A stretch of DNA of 64,000 bases from Tunturiibacter gelidiferens (GCF_014201335.1 NZ_JACHEB010000003.1:124001-188000); one strand, 5' to 3'; shown: positions 1-9,010, numbered from the stretch's first letter. Made by a program: numbers and translations. The notes: generated from the sequence alone by a model not told the origin.

Positions 1-304
1 GGTGAATCAGTGACACATTTTGCACATAAATGCGATCATGATCTGCGATCACCCCAAGTTTATCGATTGGAACTTTAGCTACTTCGGACTCGTACGCCTC
101 AAGCAAGGCCGTTGCTGAGATGCCAACTCGATCTAGGTACCACGTCTTTTCCATAACCAGGTTCCGCTGTGCGAATGCCTCGTGAAAGGCCATTAGATGA
201 ATCGCTTCAGTATCTACCAACGTCCCATCGCAATCAAAAATCATGGCAGAGAAGCTGAGGCTCGCCAGCATGGTCAGTACGCTGTCTTGCTTCAACCTTT
301 CCAT
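1..304 (-). CDS. HAD-superfamily hydrolase, N-terminal part (runs off the window)
   Basis: The minus strand is open from an ATG at 304 to the window edge and encodes about 100 residues. It carries HAD motif I, FDCDGTLVDTE, with the two catalytic aspartates, followed by a helical cap-like stretch (AFHEAFAQRN). This is the pattern of beta-phosphoglucomutase/YniC-type sugar-phosphate phosphatases. The C-terminal core with motifs II-IV lies outside the window. Alternative starts are the Met at 271 and the Met immediately before the motif; no convincing ribosome-binding site separates them. The family call rests on motif I and substrate is unknown. Confidence 0.75.
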   Translation of the reverse strand, partial: MERLKQDSVLTMLASLSFSAMIFDCDGTLVDTEAIHLMAFHEAFAQRNLVMEKTWYLDRVGISATALLEAYESEVAKVPIDKLGVIADHDRIYVQNVSLIH

Positions 305-501
305 ATATATGGAATACACCAGTTGAAGAAAATATTGTGCAATGCAGGTTATGAAATATTGATCATGCTTTGATAACGTCTTGGAATGAGTTTGCAATTT
401 GTGGATGCGTTGCTCTCGCCTGTTGATCGGCCTTGTTATTCCTGTACCAGCTGAGATGTTAGTCTTCGACCAAATCTGACCTAATCAAGAGGAGGATTTG
501 G

Positions 502-768
502 ATGAGGAAGAGACGGTTCAGTGTAGAGCAGATGATTGGTGTGCTGAAGCAGGCGCAAGTAGGCGTTCCTGTTGCGGAGGTGATCCGCAAGGCGGGGATT
601 AGCGAGCAGACGTTCTACCGGTGGAAGGCGAAGTACGCCGGCCTCGAGGTGGACGAAGTTCGGAAGATGGCTCAGTTACAAGAAGAGAACCTGCGTTTGA
701 AGCAGCTTGTTGCAGAGCTAACGCTGGACAAGACGATGCTGCAGGATGTGCTGTCAAAAAAATGGTGA
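502..768 (+). CDS. IS3-family (IS407-like) transposase OrfA
   Basis: This 88-residue protein has the layout of OrfA from IS3-family elements: an N-terminal helix-turn-helix (FSVEQMIGVLKQAQ, then ISEQTFYRWKAKY) that binds the element ends, and a C-terminal coiled-coil leucine-zipper (LQEENLRLKQLVAELTLDK). A GAGGAGG ribosome-binding site lies 7-8 bases before the ATG. The reading frame ends just after an A7 run where OrfB would be reached by -1 frameshifting. OrfA looks intact, but OrfB is broken, so the copy is probably inactive on its own. Confidence 0.92.
   Translation: MRKRRFSVEQMIGVLKQAQVGVPVAEVIRKAGISEQTFYRWKAKYAGLEVDEVRKMAQLQEENLRLKQLVAELTLDKTMLQDVLSKKW
756..762 (+). promoter_or_regulatory. 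Programmed -1 frameshift slippery site of IS3-type orfAB
   Basis: A run of seven A residues reads A AAA AAA in the OrfA frame, four bases before the OrfA stop. Slipping back one base places the ribosome in the OrfB frame exactly at the ATG at 762. This is the usual arrangement for making the OrfAB fusion transposase in this family. Confidence 0.75.
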
Positions 769-1363
769 AGCCTTCGCGGCGTGGGCCGATGGTGGAGCGG
801 TTGGTTGGAAGCTACCTGGTAAGCGAACGGCACGCCTGTCGTGTTCTACGGGTACCGCGAGCGACCTATCGCTACCGAAGCTGTCTCGACCACGGACTGA
901 GCTGCGGATGAGGATCCGCGAGATCGCTCAGGCGAGAGTTCGTTATGGATACCGCAAGATCCGCGTGCTGTTGAACCGCGAAGGCTGGGATGTGGGCAAG
1001 TACCTGGTGTACCGGCTGTACAAGGAAGAAGGACTGACGCTGAAGAGGATGAAGCCTGCCGGGAAGCGGAAGGCATCTCGAACTCGTGAGGATCGGATCA
1101 AGCCTACGGCTCCGAACGAAGCCTGGAGTATGGACTTCGTGATGGATCAGCTGCACGATGGAACGCGGTTCCGCGCCTTGACGATCGTGGATGTGCATAC
1201 GAGAGAAGCGGTAGCGATCGAAGTAGGACAGAGCCTGAAAGGAGACGATGTTGTGCGGACACTGAACCAGTTGAAGCTTGACCGTGGAGTGCCGAAGGTG
1301 CTGTTCTGTGACAACGGCAGCGAGTTCACCAGTCAGGCGATGGATCTATGGGCTTATCGCAAC
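762..1363 (+). pseudogene. IS3-family transposase OrfB, frameshifted and 3'-truncated
   Basis: OrfB starts in the frame of the ATG at 762 (MVKPSRRGPMVERLVGSYL) but that frame closes at 911. The continuation of the family sequence (LSRPRTELRMRIREIAQARV) lies in another frame, so about one base is missing near 890-897. The DDE integrase core then shows the first Asp (WSMDFV) and the second Asp (FCDNGSEF), but homology stops after LWAYRN at about 1363. The third catalytic residue (Glu) and the C-terminus are absent. The frame stays open to 1447 with unrelated residues. With both a frameshift and a truncation, this is a dead transposase. Confidence 0.88.
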
Positions 1364-1482
1364 AGCGCTAAGCACAGGCAAAGCGGCGTCCGGGACGTCG
1401 TCCTTTCGGAAGTTTTGAGCGTATCGTTGTCTATTTTCTTGTTGTGAAGGTGAGCAGAGAATGATGTTGTCTAATTTTTATT

Positions 1483-2436
1483 ATGTTACGCGCTCGGAGC
1501 GGCCCCGCTAATGGATATGCTGACCGTTATCTGTTACGCAACATAACTTCCAGCGCCACATATGAACTCAAGCTCGATGGCTACCGGCTGGAAGCTGTCC
1601 GGGCCGGTGGTGAAACGACGCTGTATTCACGACGTAGGAACGTCCTGAATCAGAAGTTTCCCTATATCGTTTCCGCTCTCAACTCTTTGCCGGAAGATAC
1701 CGTGATAGACGGGGAGTTGGTCGCAATGGGGCCAGACGGCCGCCCGAACTTCAATCTGCTTCAGAACTTTCGCTCTGCCGAATCCCACATCACGTATTAC
1801 GCCTTTGACATCCTCGTTCACAAAGGCAGAGACCTTACCTTGCTCCCGCTGTCCGAACGCCGCAGAATCCTACAATCCGTCATCAAGCCCTCTGAGCATC
1901 TCGCGTTGTCGGAGGTTTCCGACCAGACAGCGTCCCAGATGCTCAGCTTCGTCCGTTCCCACGGTTTGGAAGGAATCGTAGCCAAACGCGCCGACGGCGT
2001 GTACCAGCCCGGCATGAGAACGGGAGTCTGGTCGAAACACCGGATCAATCTCAGTCAGGAGTTCGTTATCGGTGGGTACACACCAGGAACGCACGGTCTC
2101 GATGCGCTGATCGTCGGCTTTTACGTAGATAAAGAGCTTCGCTACGCGGCGCGTGTTCGCGCCGGCTTTATCCCTGCCACGCGTAGAGAAGCCTTCGCAA
2201 AGATCAAAGACTTCACGACGACGAAATGCCCATTTGCAAATCTTCCCGAGAAGCAAGCTGGTCGATGGGGGCAGGGTTTGACTGCCGACAAGATGAAGGA
2301 ATGCATCTGGCTTCGCCCGGAAGCTGTCGCCCGGATCGACTTCCTCGAATGGACGGGAGCGGATCATCTGCGCCACACGAAATTCATCGCCTTGCGGGAC
2401 GATAAAGATCCACGAAAAGTTGTGAGGGAGACCTAG
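1483..2436 (+). CDS. ATP-dependent DNA ligase (LigD ligase-domain type), 5' end replaced
   Basis: The protein covers the adenylation and OB-fold domains of NHEJ-type ligases. The adenylated lysine lies in motif I (YELKLDGYR, about residues 27-35), followed by DGELVA, YYAFDILVHKG, EGIVAKR and a motif V-like WSKHR. The OB-fold then runs to the C-terminus (WLRPEAVARIDFLEWT, then LRHTKFIALRDDKDP). The first ~25 residues are not ligase-like, and the usual segment before motif I is missing. The ATG at 1483 has no ribosome-binding site and lies in the debris of the IS3 remnant. It is followed 4 bases later by a SRAP gene, so the two form an operon. Catalytic residues survive, but activity is doubtful. 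Confidence 0.8.
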   Translation: MLRARSGPANGYADRYLLRNITSSATYELKLDGYRLEAVRAGGETTLYSRRRNVLNQKFPYIVSALNSLPEDTVIDGELVAMGPDGRPNFNLLQNFRSAESHITYYAFDILVHKGRDLTLLPLSERRRILQSVIKPSEHLALSEVSDQTASQMLSFVRSHGLEGIVAKRADGVYQPGMRTGVWSKHRINLSQEFVIGGYTPGTHGLDALIVGFYVDKELRYAARVRAGFIPATRREAFAKIKDFTTTKCPFANLPEKQAGRWGQGLTADKMKECIWLRPEAVARIDFLEWTGADHLRHTKFIALRDDKDPRKVVRET

Positions 2437-2440
2437 AAAG

Positions 2441-3088
2441 ATGTGCGGACGGTTCAAGCGAGGTACAGACAAACAACGTGTTGCAAAAGTCTTCAAGGTA
2501 ACGGCAGGATTGGATGAGTCTGTCTTTGACGAGGGCGATGACCTGCGTCCTCAGTCGATGCAGCCGGTCATTTACACGAACGAAGACGGTGAACGCCAGA
2601 TTGAACTCATGCGCTGGGCATTCAAATTGCCGGATCGATTGCTGTTCAACGCCCGCTCCGAGGGCATCGACCATTCGAAGTTCTGGAGAGACGCGTTTCA
2701 AACCGGACGTTGCATCCTCCCCGGCGATGCGATCCACGAATGGCAAGAAGTTGAGAAGGGCAAGAAGAAACCGAAATACGAATTCACCGTACCGGGACAG
2801 CACCCGTTCGGTATGGCTGCGGTCTGGAAGCTCTGGAAGAATCCAAAGACAAATCATTGGGAAAAGACATTCGCTGTGCTCACGGGAGAGCCGAATGAGG
2901 TCATGGCGCCCATCCATGACCGAATGACCACCTTCCTCGAACCACACGATTACGAGGAATACCTCTCGCCATCGGAACGACCTCCGGTCCATCTCCTCCG
3001 CATCCTGCCTGCTTCCAAACTAAAGGCACGTTTGGTGGATGCGACGCCCATCAGCAATCAGCAAGTAAGTCTTTTCGATAGTCAATGA
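2441..3088 (+). CDS. SRAP-domain protein (HMCES/YedK family) for abasic-site crosslinking
   Basis: SRAP proteins seal abasic sites in single-stranded DNA by forming a thiazolidine link through their processed N-terminal cysteine. This 215-residue protein starts MCGRF, giving the catalytic Cys2 after Met removal. It has the conserved FNARSEG block (about residues 68-74) with its Asn/Arg/Glu, and the IHDRMTTFL block that supplies the catalytic His. It follows the ligase stop by 4 bases, so it is co-transcribed with the ligase. A second SRAP gene is at 41516-42229. Confidence 0.93.
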   Translation: MCGRFKRGTDKQRVAKVFKVTAGLDESVFDEGDDLRPQSMQPVIYTNEDGERQIELMRWAFKLPDRLLFNARSEGIDHSKFWRDAFQTGRCILPGDAIHEWQEVEKGKKKPKYEFTVPGQHPFGMAAVWKLWKNPKTNHWEKTFAVLTGEPNEVMAPIHDRMTTFLEPHDYEEYLSPSERPPVHLLRILPASKLKARLVDATPISNQQVSLFDSQ

Positions 3089-3262
3089 CCCAGCGAATTA
3101 TGCAATGCGCGGGACTGCTCATGTTGGGCAGACGCGGCGAAACTAAGGAGGTTTCCTCGGAAGACACGAATCTTGACCGAGGCCCCCGGAGTTTGCTTGT
3201 CCGGCATGAACGACCATGGTGATCGCCCTGAAAAGGCTGCGATACTGTTAAAAGGAGAAAAT

Positions 3263-4054
3263 ATGACCGCATCCCACCGCAACAACGTCAAGGTATTGGG
3301 GAACGGCGAGCGAACTCTTATGTTTGCGCACGGCTACGGTTGTGATCAGAGCATGTGGCGTCATGTCTATCCGTCATTTACCGATCAATTCCGGGTCATC
3401 CTTTTTGATTATGTCGGCTCCGGATCTTCCGACTCCTCCGCATTCGAAAAGACACGCTATAGCACCCTGCGCGGCTACGGGCAGGACGTTCTCGACATCA
3501 TGGAGGAACTTGATCTGCACGAAGTTCACTTCGTAGGGCACTCCGTAAGTTCCATGATCGGCGCGCTCGCGTCCATTCAGTACCCGGACAGGTTTGCAAG
3601 TTTGACGATGATCGGTCCATCTCCCTGTTACTTCAACGTGGGCAATTATGTGGGCGGCATGGAACGCGCCGATGTCGAGAGCCTGCTTGACACATTGGAA
3701 AGCAATCACATCTCATGGTCTGCCAGCATGGCGCCCGTCATCATGGGAAATCCCGAAACCCCCGAGCTTGCGGGGGAACTTGAGGCGAGTTTCTGCCGTA
3801 TGGACCCCTTCTTGGCAAACCATTTCGGACGGGTTACATTTCTTTCAGACAACCGGGCAGATCTGCCGAAGGTGACCGTCAATACGTTGATTCTGCAGTG
3901 CCAGAAGGACATAATTGCCGGAATCGCCGTCGGAGAATATATCCACGCATGCCTCCCGAACAGCCAATTCGTGCTCTTGAACGCGACGGGCCACTGCCCG
4001 CATCTGAGTGCGCCCAAGGAAGTAGTGAAGGCTCTTCAGGCGTTCCTGAACTGA
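3263..4054 (+). CDS. RsbQ-like alpha/beta hydrolase
   Basis: This 264-residue alpha/beta hydrolase resembles RsbQ, which works with a PAS-domain partner to signal energy stress. The nucleophile elbow GHSVSSMIGA holds the catalytic Ser (about residue 94). Other family hallmarks are AHGYGCDQSMW near the N-terminus, DYVGSGSSD, a late Asp in LQCQKDIIAG and the His in ATGHCPHLSAP. The ATG at 3263 is chosen because AAAGGAG precedes it by 7 bases. A downstream PAS histidine kinase overlaps its 3' end, whereas the usual RsbQ partner is a PAS-PP2C phosphatase (RsbP). Confidence 0.88.
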   Translation: MTASHRNNVKVLGNGERTLMFAHGYGCDQSMWRHVYPSFTDQFRVILFDYVGSGSSDSSAFEKTRYSTLRGYGQDVLDIMEELDLHEVHFVGHSVSSMIGALASIQYPDRFASLTMIGPSPCYFNVGNYVGGMERADVESLLDTLESNHISWSASMAPVIMGNPETPELAGELEASFCRMDPFLANHFGRVTFLSDNRADLPKVTVNTLILQCQKDIIAGIAVGEYIHACLPNSQFVLLNATGHCPHLSAPKEVVKALQAFLN

Positions 4055-5526
4055 ACGGCAAATTCAGCTTCTCGAATGACCCCAAGTTTGCCGAGCAAGC
4101 TCTTCACACCTTGCCCAGCGGATTCGTCGTTGTCAGCAACGACGGTACTCTCCTCTACGTCAATGAGGCCTTCGCCAGTCTGTGCGGACGGGAAAACCAG
4201 CTCATCGGCACAAAGTTCGCTGAGCTCCTCTCACGTGGGAGTGCCATCTTCTACGAGACGCATTTCGCGCCCAGTCTGTACTTACGGGGTGCACTGAACG
4301 AAATCGCTTTGGAGCTTCTTCGACCGGACGGCACGCAACATCCCATCTTCGTAAACGCGGCTCATCGTCCGGCCGCTGACGGAAATCCTTCGCAACTCCA
4401 TCTCACTGTCTTCAGTGCCAAGCAACGCAAACAATATGAAGCGGAGCTACTGCGCGCGAAGCGTGAATTTGAAGAAGTAGCGGAAATCGTCCGACGCTCC
4501 GCGGATGGTATTCTTCGGCTCGACTCCGAAGCTAGGATTGCGAGTTGGAACAAAGGCGCTCAGCAAATTTTCGGCTACACAGCCGACGAGGCCACAGGCA
4601 AGTCGTTCAAGTTTCTCTTTAGTCGCGAATCGTGGGATAACGTCGCTGACGCTTTAGCACGGCTGCGGCAGGGCAAGGATGACTATCGCGAAGGCATTGG
4701 TCTCCATCAATCGGGAAAGGCCTTGAATGTCTCCGTCAGCCTCTCGCCCCACATGGAAGCGCCAGGGACTTTGATCGGTGCGTCTGCCGTCATCCGCGAT
4801 CTGACGGCTCAGAAACGAGTGGAGAAGGCCCTGTTGCAGAGTGAAAAACTCGCATCGGTAGGTCGTCTAGCAAGCTCCATCGCGCATGAGATAAATAACC
4901 CGCTGGAATCCGTCACGAACCTGCTGTTTATCCTCGCCTCGCGCGTTGAAGACGAAGAGACCAAGCAGTTTGTCGTTACCGCGCAAGAAGAGCTCGCGCG
5001 GGTGTCGCACATCGCCACGCACACGTTGCGCTTTCACAAACAGAGTACAAACCAAACGGAAGTAAATCTGGAGGGCTTGCTGGGTTCAGTTCTTGCCTTG
5101 TATCGAGCACGCCTGGAAAACTCCCATATATCTACGAAGGTGGACTGTCCCGGCGATCCTCGGCTCATATGCTACGAAGGCGAGTTGCGACAAGTCCTCG
5201 TCAATTTGGTAGCCAATGCCTACGACGCAATGCGCTTGGGCGGTAAACTGCTCCTTCGCGCACAGGCGTCCCGCGAATGGAAGTCAAATGCAGCTGGCAT
5301 TCGCATTCTTGTGGCGGACAGCGGCATGGGAATGGAACCGGACACCTTGGCACATATTTTCGAGCCATTCTTCTCGACCAAGGGTATCGGAGGGACGGGG
5401 CTGGGTCTTTGGATCTCCAGGGATCTGGTTATGAAGAACGGTGGAACCATCACCGCCCGAAGCACAACACGACCCGGATCATCCGGAACTGTCTTCAGCC
5501 TTTTCTTTCCTTATTCGAAGTCCTAG
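3949..5526 (+). CDS. PAS-PAS sensor histidine kinase coupled to the RsbQ-like gene
   Basis: Two PAS domains lead the protein, the first starting around HTLPSGFVVVSNDG and the second around IVRRSADGILRLDSEA. A HisKA helix follows with the phospho-accepting His in SSIAHEINNPLESV. The HATPase domain has N-box NLVANAYDAM, G1 DSGMGM, the F-box and G2 GGTGLGLW. No membrane segment is seen, so the kinase is cytosolic. The only ATG upstream of the first PAS domain (3949) lies inside the hydrolase gene and gives about 105 bases of overlap. A non-ATG start near 4051, coupled to the hydrolase stop, is equally possible. No response regulator is adjacent. Confidence 0.85.
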   Translation: MPPEQPIRALERDGPLPASECAQGSSEGSSGVPELNGKFSFSNDPKFAEQALHTLPSGFVVVSNDGTLLYVNEAFASLCGRENQLIGTKFAELLSRGSAIFYETHFAPSLYLRGALNEIALELLRPDGTQHPIFVNAAHRPAADGNPSQLHLTVFSAKQRKQYEAELLRAKREFEEVAEIVRRSADGILRLDSEARIASWNKGAQQIFGYTADEATGKSFKFLFSRESWDNVADALARLRQGKDDYREGIGLHQSGKALNVSVSLSPHMEAPGTLIGASAVIRDLTAQKRVEKALLQSEKLASVGRLASSIAHEINNPLESVTNLLFILASRVEDEETKQFVVTAQEELARVSHIATHTLRFHKQSTNQTEVNLEGLLGSVLALYRARLENSHISTKVDCPGDPRLICYEGELRQVLVNLVANAYDAMRLGGKLLLRAQASREWKSNAAGIRILVADSGMGMEPDTLAHIFEPFFSTKGIGGTGLGLWISRDLVMKNGGTITARSTTRPGSSGTVFSLFFPYSKS

Positions 5527-5691
5527 GCGCGCTTTCCCAATATCCAGAGGCCAAGTAATTCCCCTGCCTCGAAGTCTGAGAAGGGGTGTCCAAGACACGC
5601 GAGCGTCAAGCGGCATAAGTCTCCAATTCAGCCTGCAAGTTTCAGAGACGGCCACGCCATCGCGACAAACATAAACGGCGATTGCGCGCGA

Positions 5692-6444
5692 TCATGCAGC
5701 TTTCTGAATGGGTAGTGAGATCCGAAACACCGTGCCACTCTTTCCCTGAGCTTCGCTGCTCTTATATCGTATGGACCCACCGTGTCCGCCAACGATCTCG
5801 CGCACGACCCAGAGCCCAAGTCCATTACCGTTGGGCTTGTGACTCTTGAACGAGTCAAAGAGGGTCTCGCGGAGCGCCGCAGGGATTCCAGCCCCGTTGT
5901 CCGCCACGACGATGACCACGTCTTCGCGGTGGACCGCTACTCGGAGGTGCAGACTTCCCGAGTGCGGCAAAGCATCGATCGCGTTGAGCAACAGGTTGGT
6001 TAGTACCTGAAACATCTCGCCGCGCTTTACTGAGGCCAACGCGGCTTCAGGGTTCCGGGTCTGGACGTTAATCCTCTTCTTGGCTATCTGTTGCTGATGA
6101 AGTTTGAGCGCCGAGGAGGCTAGCTCAACCAGGTCTATCTCTTTCGCTTCTGTGTCCAGGCGAATGAAACCGAGGCTCCGGCTTGTGATATCCCCAAGCC
6201 CTCGCACTTGTAGATCCGCTTCTCCGAGATATTCGGTGGCGCGCTGGTGGTCCTGTATCAAGGTCCGCGCCAAGAAAATGAGATTCGTCAGGGCTTCCAG
6301 GCGGTTGTTGACCTCATGCATAGTCGCGCCGACCAGCCTGCCTGCTAGTGCGAGCTGATGATACCTGCGGAGATTCTCTTCGCACGCCTTGAGCTTATGA
6401 CCGGGGTCCTCAAAGGAGTCGCGATCAACCATGGGCGAATCCAT
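5692..6444 (-). CDS. Short cytosolic histidine kinase without a sensor domain
   Basis: This 250-residue protein has a coiled-coil start, then a HisKA helix (GATMHEVNNRLEALTNL) with the phospho-acceptor His. The ATPase domain follows: N-box NLLLNAIDALP, G1 VADNGAGIP, F-box LFDSFKSHK and G2 NGNGLGLWVV. It lacks PAS, GAF or membrane segments. It is convergent with the PAS kinase at 3949-5526 and shares its HisKA style, so the two could act on a common, unlinked regulator; this is inference. Confidence 0.87.
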   Translation of the reverse strand: MDSPMVDRDSFEDPGHKLKACEENLRRYHQLALAGRLVGATMHEVNNRLEALTNLIFLARTLIQDHQRATEYLGEADLQVRGLGDITSRSLGFIRLDTEAKEIDLVELASSALKLHQQQIAKKRINVQTRNPEAALASVKRGEMFQVLTNLLLNAIDALPHSGSLHLRVAVHREDVVIVVADNGAGIPAALRETLFDSFKSHKPNGNGLGLWVVREIVGGHGGSIRYKSSEAQGKSGTVFRISLPIQKAA

Positions 6445-6570
6445 GGAGTATCAGAGCAATACTTGAACGCTTTAGGTTGGCTGACCGATTCGCTCATCCA
6501 GAGATCGATTTCAGTGTCGCTTACCAGACCGTTTAGCCAAACGAAAGTGATATCGAGTAGCGAGGAATGA

Positions 6571-7341
6571 CTATCGAAACGATGGGCTAATTTGCTCCAT
6601 CCTCCAGATTGGGCCACCTTCGTACAACGGACCTTCCTCACGAACGAAAGCCGGTGGATCGCCGTTTTGCAGCCAGATGTGATAATCCGAGGGCTGTTTG
6701 CCGATCATGGGAGCGACCACTCCCGCCACACCACCCAACTCAACGTGGAGCGTGAAATCGGTAGCCTTGCGCCGGAATGCTCCAACCCGAAAAGGCAGCG
6801 TTCCCATCGGCCTGATGGAAAGGTGGATGAGACGGGCCTTTTTACCCGGGGCGATATAAGCGACCTTGGTCTCGGGAGTCGTTGGGAGAATGTTCAGCAG
6901 GAGGTTTGGCGGAAGGCCGTTGGAGACGTCAGGAGGCAAATCCATGTGTTCCTTCGAGACCGTTCCGTCTTCTGCCTTGAACGTGAGATCGCCACTCGCC
7001 ATGTCGATGAAGAAGTCGATCGGCTTTGGAAAGGAGGGACCGTGTTGAATGTGGTGATCGCTTATCAGTCGGAAGACGCCTTGTTGTGTGAAGACGGTAG
7101 TGTCGTCATCTACGGAGCCGTCCTTGAAGCGAAAGATCAACCTAGAGGTGACTTTCCCTCGGCTGACTACCTGGGTTGACTCGCCTGTGGCGATGGTCAT
7201 ACCGTCTAGTGTCTTCAGGGCCAGAAAGCCATGACTTGACCCTTGTCCGTACCGAACTGCAATAGGTTCCCCCGACAACGTAGCAACGAGGAAACATCCT
7301 AAGAGAGCCGTGAGACCGAGAGCAATAGTGGCGAAACGCAT
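6571..7341 (-). CDS. Exported protein of unknown function
   Basis: This 256-residue protein begins with a signal peptide (MRFATIALGLTALLGCFLVA). Mature residues include a repeated beta-strand pattern such as LIFRFKDGSVDDDTTVF and PIDFFIDMASGDLTFKAEDG. I do not recognise a characterised family, although similar exported proteins are common in Acidobacteriota. It is 126 bases upstream of the start of the minus-strand kinase and runs the same way, so the two could share a transcript. Confidence 0.7.
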   Translation of the reverse strand: MRFATIALGLTALLGCFLVATLSGEPIAVRYGQGSSHGFLALKTLDGMTIATGESTQVVSRGKVTSRLIFRFKDGSVDDDTTVFTQQGVFRLISDHHIQHGPSFPKPIDFFIDMASGDLTFKAEDGTVSKEHMDLPPDVSNGLPPNLLLNILPTTPETKVAYIAPGKKARLIHLSIRPMGTLPFRVGAFRRKATDFTLHVELGGVAGVVAPMIGKQPSDYHIWLQNGDPPAFVREEGPLYEGGPIWRMEQISPSFR

Positions 7342-7523
7342 GGAATGTGCTCCCGAAGAAGATGTGGAACTGAGTTGGTAGGGTCTGATGCTGAGGAACC
7401 TGCGGGGAGCACCTCCTACCCTAAACCCCGATCATGCCATTTTTGTTGTAACCGTGCCAGAGAAATACGAAGTCTTCTGCTTGAATCTGCGCGCTTTCAA
7501 TATGGTCAACAGGCATCGTCGAA

Positions 7524-8135
7524 TCAGTATTTGGCCTTGCGTAAAAAAGCAGCAGCACATCTGGGAACCGCCATAAGGAAGTCCAAAAGGATCTTCGGAA
7601 GGGATGCAAGATCGTGAGCGATGGTCGTTTCCTGAGAACCTCCCAACATCGCACCATGTCGCATGGCGTACCAGCTAAATGCCGCTGAGACCGCAGAGAG
7701 GCAAAACGAAAGAACGAGACCGCCGCTCAGGTGCGGTGTCTTGGCGAGATGGTGGACTCCCGATTGGGCGAGCAGCATAACGCCCGGCATGCCGATCCAC
7801 ACTACAGCAGCGGTCGCCCAAACAGGTTCGGCTCTTCGTAGTTGCTGTGAGATCGCACCGATCACCCCGCCAGTGAGAAACGCAAATACAGCCTCCACGA
7901 TGAGTGCCTTGGTGGCTTCCCCTCGTCCCGCTGGTAGGTTCGTGACGAAGAATGCCAACCCGCGCACCGTTGCAGCAAAAGCAGCAGCCTTCCAACTCCA
8001 CGGCGGTACCAGACTTTGGAGAGGATGCACAGCCACCTCGTGCAGAGCATGGCGGAGATTCACGGGTGAGCTGGGAGTCTGTTCCATCGCAACTTGTTCT
8101 GATGCGGCTCGACGCACCTGAGCCAGCGATCCCAT
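7524..8135 (-). CDS. Integral membrane protein of unknown function
   Basis: The protein is rich in hydrophobic segments: AAAFAATVRGLAFFVT, AVFAFLTGGVIGAI, WATAAVVWIGMPGVMLL and GLVLSFCLSAVSAAFSWYA, which suggests at least four membrane helices. A Met at codon 17 (MEQTPSSPVN, start 8087) is an alternative start, as neither candidate has a clear ribosome-binding site. No family is recognised. Confidence 0.6.
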   Translation of the reverse strand: MGSLAQVRRAASEQVAMEQTPSSPVNLRHALHEVAVHPLQSLVPPWSWKAAAFAATVRGLAFFVTNLPAGRGEATKALIVEAVFAFLTGGVIGAISQQLRRAEPVWATAAVVWIGMPGVMLLAQSGVHHLAKTPHLSGGLVLSFCLSAVSAAFSWYAMRHGAMLGGSQETTIAHDLASLPKILLDFLMAVPRCAAAFLRKAKY

Positions 8136-8332
8136 GCGCAGCAGGTGGAGACCATAGCGAAAGCATCGTGCTGTCCGGCAGCGATTTTAACCCTGCTAGG
8201 GAGGAGGAGGTGCGCCACCTCACCCGGCTCCAGCCGCTGCGCATCTTCCGCCATGTGCCACTGAAGTACCCCGTGCAGACTTCAGTTAGCATCGAGGGGT
8301 AATTCCAATGTCATCTCAAGGCGAACGTTCCA

Positions 8333-8809
8333 ATGACGAAACAAGATACCGGTCTGATAAGACTGATAGCGATCTTCAAACTATTTAAAGCGATCACTCT
8401 TATCGCGGTTGGGTTTGGCGCCTTGCACTTGTTTCATGATGGCAATCCAGCAGACTCAGTGACCCTTTGGATCGCTAAGCTTGGATTCAATCCCGGGGGG
8501 CACTACGTCGACCTGGCCCTTGGCAAATTAGCGAACATTCCACCGAAGGACTTCAAGGATCTCGGTATCGGCAGCTTCGTCTATGCCGCCCTCTTTCTCA
8601 CCGAAGGTATCGGGCTTTGGCTGGCAAAGCCATGGGCGGAGTGGTTCACGACGATCATCACCAGTTCGCTCGTGCCGCTAGAGATTTTCGAGATTTACCG
8701 CCATCCAATGGCAGCAAAGGTCATCGTCCTCCTGCTCAACATTGCCATCGTCGTCTACCTCGTACTTAGAATCCGTAAAGAGCGATCGAATCTCAGGGCG
8801 ACGCATTGA
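8333..8809 (+). CDS. DUF2127-type small membrane protein
   Basis: This 158-residue protein has four hydrophobic stretches: LIRLIAIFKLFKAITLIAVGF, FVYAALFLTEGIGLWLA, FTTIITSSLVPLEIFEI and VIVLLLNIAIVVYLVLR. The opening LIAIFKLFKA and the middle GIGLWLAKPWAEWFTT match the layout of DUF2127 proteins, whose function is unknown. The terminator at 8932-8957 lies between it and the convergent GlsB-like gene. Confidence 0.78.
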   Translation: MTKQDTGLIRLIAIFKLFKAITLIAVGFGALHLFHDGNPADSVTLWIAKLGFNPGGHYVDLALGKLANIPPKDFKDLGIGSFVYAALFLTEGIGLWLAKPWAEWFTTIITSSLVPLEIFEIYRHPMAAKVIVLLLNIAIVVYLVLRIRKERSNLRATH

Positions 8810-8931
8810 CAGAAGCACGAGTTCGTAGCCTAACTCCGGCTCCTCTTCTGCCGCGCAATATGGACCATCCTGAGTCAGGGAAAACGGTCCGATCTCTTGA
8901 ATCTTGCCGAGTACAGGTCTGACGGAATTAC

Positions 8932-8957
8932 TAGGGAGCACCTGGTGGTGCTCCCTA
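8932..8957. terminator. Bidirectional hairpin terminator
   Basis: An 11-bp perfect stem (TAGGGAGCACC paired with GGTGCTCCCTA) closes a TGGT loop. It lies between the convergent ends of the DUF2127 gene (plus) and the GlsB-like gene (minus), as expected for a shared terminator. Confidence 0.7.
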
Positions 8958-9010
8958 CTGGTTATTCTCCGAGCCTCATCGCGAAGGCATGCTCTTTGCC
9001 GCTCGAAAGG

